In this document: positions 33,620 to 36,390 of the stretch, piece after piece
How positions within the stretch are numbered: position 1 is the first letter of the stretch
Layout: each line of letters begins with the position of its first letter
Assembly: GCA_964369685.1 (NCBI GenBank)
Contig: CAYJFB010000025.1
Location: forward strand, 1 to 36,390
Reading direction: 5' to 3'
Length of the DNA: 36,390 bases
From: Avidesulfovibrio sp964369685
GTDB lineage: Bacteria > Desulfobacterota > Desulfovibrionia > Desulfovibrionales > Desulfovibrionaceae
Notes under the pieces: generated by a model
Databases searched by the model: none
What the model was told of the DNA's origin: nothing
The model's input: the letters and a program-made list of their open reading frames with translations, nothing else
Position numbers and translations under genes: made by a program

Positions 33620-33865
33620 ATAAAATATATTGAAAAGGCCTTTGGCAATGTCGTTGTCGAAAAGATCAGTCCCTTTGATATTGAACCATTTATCATCAAG
33701 TGAAGCAAGACAACAACACAAACAGGAACATTTTTACAACCGAGAATCGTCAAAGATGCTTTGGAATTCTTAAAGTCGTATATACAGATCGATGATCTGG
33801 GATTCAATGACGCTATTTCCGGCAATCTCACTAACGTTGTTTTTCACACATTGCGTCATGGATAA
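33620..33865 (+). pseudogene. Remnant of a tyrosine-type integrase
   Basis: One reading frame from 33620 to TAA at 33863-33865, broken by a TGA at 33701. The first piece reads EKAFGNVVVEKISPFDIEPFI, like the start of the SAM-like core-binding domain of phage integrases. The second ends GFNDAISGNLTNVVFHTLRHG, matching the catalytic block that carries the HxLRH box, cut just after LRH. Most of the catalytic domain between is deleted. There is no start codon context. I infer a decayed site-specific recombinase that brought in the following genes. Confidence 0.7.
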
Positions 33866-33875
33866 TGGAGTGCAT

Positions 33876-34562
33876 ATGGATTTCAAAGAGAATGGGCTTA
33901 CTGCTTGGGAAGCAAATGCTCTATTTTGGGACGAGCAAATGGGCGATGCCTCAAATTTTTTCCATTGTGATATTGTAAGACCAAATGTTGAAAAGCTATT
34001 AAAAATACAAAAAAACGATCTTGTGCTTGATATCGCTTGCGGGAATGGAAACTTTTCACAGAGGATGGCACACCAAGGTGCAAAGGTCGTCGCTTTTGAC
34101 TATAGTGCGAAAATGATAGAGCTTGCCATTAAACGCAGAAGCGATGTATTAAACAAAGTCAATTTTCACGTATGTGATGCTACAAACTATGATGCGATCA
34201 TAAACTTACAACAAGAGAAGCCTTTTACGAAAGCCGTTGCCAACATGGCTATTATGGATATATCTCAAATCAAACCGCTTTTCAAAGCCGTTTATGATTT
34301 ACTTGAGCCTGATGGTCTATTTGTGTTTGCGATGCATCACCCTTGCTTTACGTATGAAAATGAAGACTATTTTACAAGTTGTATAAATAAAGGCATTGCC
34401 ATTGAAGGACAACCCATGCTGCAAAACTATTATCATCGATCGATGAATGATATTTTTGGATTGGCTTTTAAAATAGGCTTTATGCTTGATGGCTTCTATG
34501 AAGTACCTTTTGATGGAGAAAAAAAGCCTATTATTATGACAGTAAGATTACGAAAAAAATAA
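33876..34562 (+). CDS. Class I SAM-dependent methyltransferase
   Basis: A 228-residue cytosolic methyltransferase of unknown substrate. Motif I is LVLDIACGNGNF (residues 49-60), followed by KVVAFDYSAKMIELA with the acidic ribose-binding residue, VNFHVCDATNY, and AVANMAIMDISQIKPLFKAVYDLLEPDGLFVFAMHHPCF. It resembles small-molecule (UbiE/COQ5-like) methyltransferases, not rRNA ones. The ATG at 33876 follows GGAG by five bases; an in-frame ATG at 33792 would run through the integrase remnant and is rejected. It is 16 nt before the CAT gene, so co-transcribed. It is AT-rich compared with the genes upstream. Confidence 0.85.
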   Translation: MDFKENGLTAWEANALFWDEQMGDASNFFHCDIVRPNVEKLLKIQKNDLVLDIACGNGNFSQRMAHQGAKVVAFDYSAKMIELAIKRRSDVLNKVNFHVCDATNYDAIINLQQEKPFTKAVANMAIMDISQIKPLFKAVYDLLEPDGLFVFAMHHPCFTYENEDYFTSCINKGIAIEGQPMLQNYYHRSMNDIFGLAFKIGFMLDGFYEVPFDGEKKPIIMTVRLRKK

Positions 34563-34578
34563 ATGGGAAATATGCACC

Positions 34579-35247
34579 GTGTCTTTTAAAAAAATAGATA
34601 TAGAACATTGGAGCAGAAAAGAAATATATTTCCGTTACCTAGATCTCATCCCTTGTACTTTTAGCATGACTGTAAATATAGATCTCACAAAGCTTTTGTC
34701 CGCAGTCAAATTAAATAATTACAAACTATTTCCTACGGTTATGTATGTTCTTTCTTCTGTCGTCAATACACATAAAGCCTTTCGTATGGGACATGATGAA
34801 GAAGGAAATTTAGGCTATCACGATGTTGTACATCCAAGTTTTACGCTGTTTCATGAAAAGACAGAGAGCTTTACAAGTGTTTGGACAGAATATAGTGAAA
34901 ATTACCATGAATTTCTCAGAGAATATATCTTAGACTTGGAAAAGTATCAAAATGATGATCTTCACTCCAAGCCACAACTGGGTAACAATTTTTTCAACGT
35001 TTCATGTATTCCTTGGGTAAACTTTACAGGATTTAATTTGAATTTACAGAAGGGATATAATTATTTTTCTCCTATTTTCACAATAGGTAAATATTCCACA
35101 TCTGAGGGAAAAACGTTACTCCCTTTGGCAATTCAAGTGCATCATGCTGTATGTGATGGATTTCATGTAGCTCAGCTTATAAATGAATTGCAAGCGCGAG
35201 TTGATACATTTATTCCTGATAGCCATAATAATAAAAGATTGAAATAG
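34579..35247 (+). CDS. cat: Type A chloramphenicol O-acetyltransferase
   Basis: Acetylates chloramphenicol with acetyl-CoA; cytosolic trimer by family, 222 residues, normal length. The active-site block QVHHAVCDGFHV is intact, with catalytic His189 and Asp193. The start FKKIDIEHWSRKE, PCTFSMTVNIDLT and GFNLNLQKGYNYFSPIFTIGKY are closer to clostridial CatP/CatQ-type enzymes than to enteric CAT-I. It starts with GTG at 34579 with GGGA about ten bases upstream. Lying between a methyltransferase and an RsgA-like gene behind an integrase remnant, it is most likely horizontally acquired. Confidence 0.93.
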   Translation: MSFKKIDIEHWSRKEIYFRYLDLIPCTFSMTVNIDLTKLLSAVKLNNYKLFPTVMYVLSSVVNTHKAFRMGHDEEGNLGYHDVVHPSFTLFHEKTESFTSVWTEYSENYHEFLREYILDLEKYQNDDLHSKPQLGNNFFNVSCIPWVNFTGFNLNLQKGYNYFSPIFTIGKYSTSEGKTLLPLAIQVHHAVCDGFHVAQLINELQARVDTFIPDSHNNKRLK

Positions 35248-35312
35248 TGCGTACCCAAAGGGGGATACTGTTAATATGGTATCTTTGTAGGCATTATGTC
35301 AAAAAGGTGTTT

Positions 35313-36389
35313 ATGCATTATTTAGAAAAATATGGAATAAGTGAGAAATTTCTTGCTATTGCAAGTCAATTCCCAAACTTAGCATTAGCAAGAGTCGTTG
35401 CTCAATATAAGGGTGTTTATAGAATAGCTTGTGAGCAAGGCGAAACGCTTGCAGAAATTTCAGGAAAATTCAGTTTTGAAGTAAGTGAACTTACGGATTA
35501 TCCTGCTGTCGGCGATTATGTTATGGTACAAAATGATAAAGACGCCGAACGAGCAATTATACATCACATTCTTCCTCGGAAGAGCGTCTTTCAACGATCG
35601 GCTGTCGCCTTAAGCAATCAATCTCAAATAATTGCAACAAATATTGATATTGTTTTTTTGTGCATGTCTTTGAACAATAATTTCAATTTGAATAGATTAG
35701 AACGCTACATTTCAATAGCTTGGGATAGCGGAGCAACACCTATTATTCTTTTGACAAAATCAGATTTAGCAGGCGATAAACTTCAACAACTTATTCAACA
35801 AGTTGAAAATATTGCTCTTTATATCGATATTATTACACTTTCAAAGTATGATGATGATATTCAATCAAAGTTTGCCCCCTTTATAAAGCAGGGAATTACT
35901 GCTGCTTTTATTGGTTCATCAGGTGTAGGAAAATCCACTCTCATTAATACGCTTTTAGGCAATGAAAGCATAGTAACACAAGAAGTCAGTTTTGATGACA
36001 AGGGCAAACACACCACGACAGGACGAGAAATTTTTTTACTTGAATCGGGCGGTGTGCTTATCGATACGGCAGGAATGCGAGAACTCGGCATTGACAGCGC
36101 CGACTTATCCTCGTCGTTTGCTGACATTGAAGATATCGCAAAACATTGTAAATTTAAAAATTGTACGCATCATTCAGAACCGAGTTGTGCTGTGAGAAAA
36201 GCGATTGAAGACGGAATAATTAGCCAAAGAAGATTTGATAACTATATAAAAATATTTAATGAAAGATCTTATGAGGGACTGTCTTCAAAAGAAAGAGAGG
36301 AAGCGAAACTCAATCGAATGTTTAGTGAAGTCGGTGGGATGAAAAAGAGTCGTAATGCCATACGAGAAAAGCAAAAGAAGAAGTATTAG
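35313..36389 (+). CDS. rsgA: Ribosome small-subunit-dependent GTPase A (RsgA/YjeQ family)
   Basis: A circularly permuted GTPase that works in late 30S subunit maturation; 358 residues, cytosolic. An N-terminal OB domain (ARVVAQYKGVYRIAC, VGDYVMVQ) is followed by G4 TKSD (148-151), G1 GSSGVGKST (201-209), the G2 KGKHTTT loop, G3 DTAG (251-254) and the zinc motif C279, C284, H286, C292. The C terminus is rich in Lys. The ATG at 35313 follows AAAGGTG; an upstream GTG at 35247 overlaps the CAT stop and is less likely. Its AT-rich base use matches the CAT gene, so it may be an accessory copy that travelled with it. Confidence 0.92.
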   Translation: MHYLEKYGISEKFLAIASQFPNLALARVVAQYKGVYRIACEQGETLAEISGKFSFEVSELTDYPAVGDYVMVQNDKDAERAIIHHILPRKSVFQRSAVALSNQSQIIATNIDIVFLCMSLNNNFNLNRLERYISIAWDSGATPIILLTKSDLAGDKLQQLIQQVENIALYIDIITLSKYDDDIQSKFAPFIKQGITAAFIGSSGVGKSTLINTLLGNESIVTQEVSFDDKGKHTTTGREIFLLESGGVLIDTAGMRELGIDSADLSSSFADIEDIAKHCKFKNCTHHSEPSCAVRKAIEDGIISQRRFDNYIKIFNERSYEGLSSKEREEAKLNRMFSEVGGMKKSRNAIREKQKKKY

Positions 36390-36390
36390 A

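Noticed and set aside
33616..33831. Minus-strand reading frame over the integrase remnant
   Set aside because: It lacks a ribosome binding site and is the reverse of a frame that clearly matches an integrase.
1..36390. CRISPR array, tRNA, rRNA or replication origin
   Set aside because: I looked for regularly spaced repeats, cloverleaf arms and DnaA-box clusters and saw none that hold up.

Overview
The window (36,390 nt, one 100-N gap) reads as a Gram-negative bacterial chromosome, most likely an anaerobic Desulfovibrio-type deltaproteobacterium of fairly low GC. The taxonomic call is an inference. It rests on the combination of a TRAP carrier, several polar amino acid ABC importers, ThyX rather than ThyA, fused CoaBC, an iron-sulfur-flavoprotein-like reductase and an integrase remnant resembling those of this group. 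Genes lie on both strands in short operons. No tRNA, rRNA or CRISPR array was seen.

Layout. 1-2500: the start of a probable ftsY, a secreted OB-fold stress protein, an aldo/keto reductase and an orphan SLOG-type protein. 2660-5400: TRAP permease genes dctQ-dctM with a GntR/FCD regulator, but no binding protein. 6070-8860: a lipoprotein, coaBC and an overlapping unrecognised gene. 8990-13440 (minus): a two-gene amino acid ABC system without ATPase, a small membrane protein, a diguanylate cyclase and a flavoprotein. 13580-15080: a PutP-type sodium/solute symporter. 15380-18640: a complete amino acid ABC importer operon (binding protein, permease, ATPase, permease) with its own promoter, a structured leader and an internal hairpin. 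18715-24574: lepA, two tandem mosaic family-2 glycosyltransferases (the first broken by the N gap) and a PepT-like peptidase. 24712-30617: ugd, acpS, hslV overlapping an orphan amino acid permease, a MATE exporter with a His-rich insertion, and thyX. 30744-32644: the small SRP RNA with promoter and terminator, then ilvD. 32910-33593: a rhomboid-independent, S2P-type membrane metalloprotease.

The last 2.8 kb (33620-36389) is more AT-rich and looks acquired. It starts with a decayed tyrosine integrase, followed by three closely packed plus-strand genes: a class I methyltransferase, a type A chloramphenicol acetyltransferase close in sequence to clostridial CatP-like enzymes, and an RsgA-type ribosome-assembly GTPase.

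The strongest leads are the mosaic glycosyltransferase pair, with an assembly gap placed exactly at the end of their shared sequence; the integrase-associated CAT/RsgA cassette; the His-rich cytoplasmic insertion in the MATE exporter; and a FadR-type operator lying inside the predicted promoter of the TRAP genes. I found no system that I can defend as wholly undescribed.
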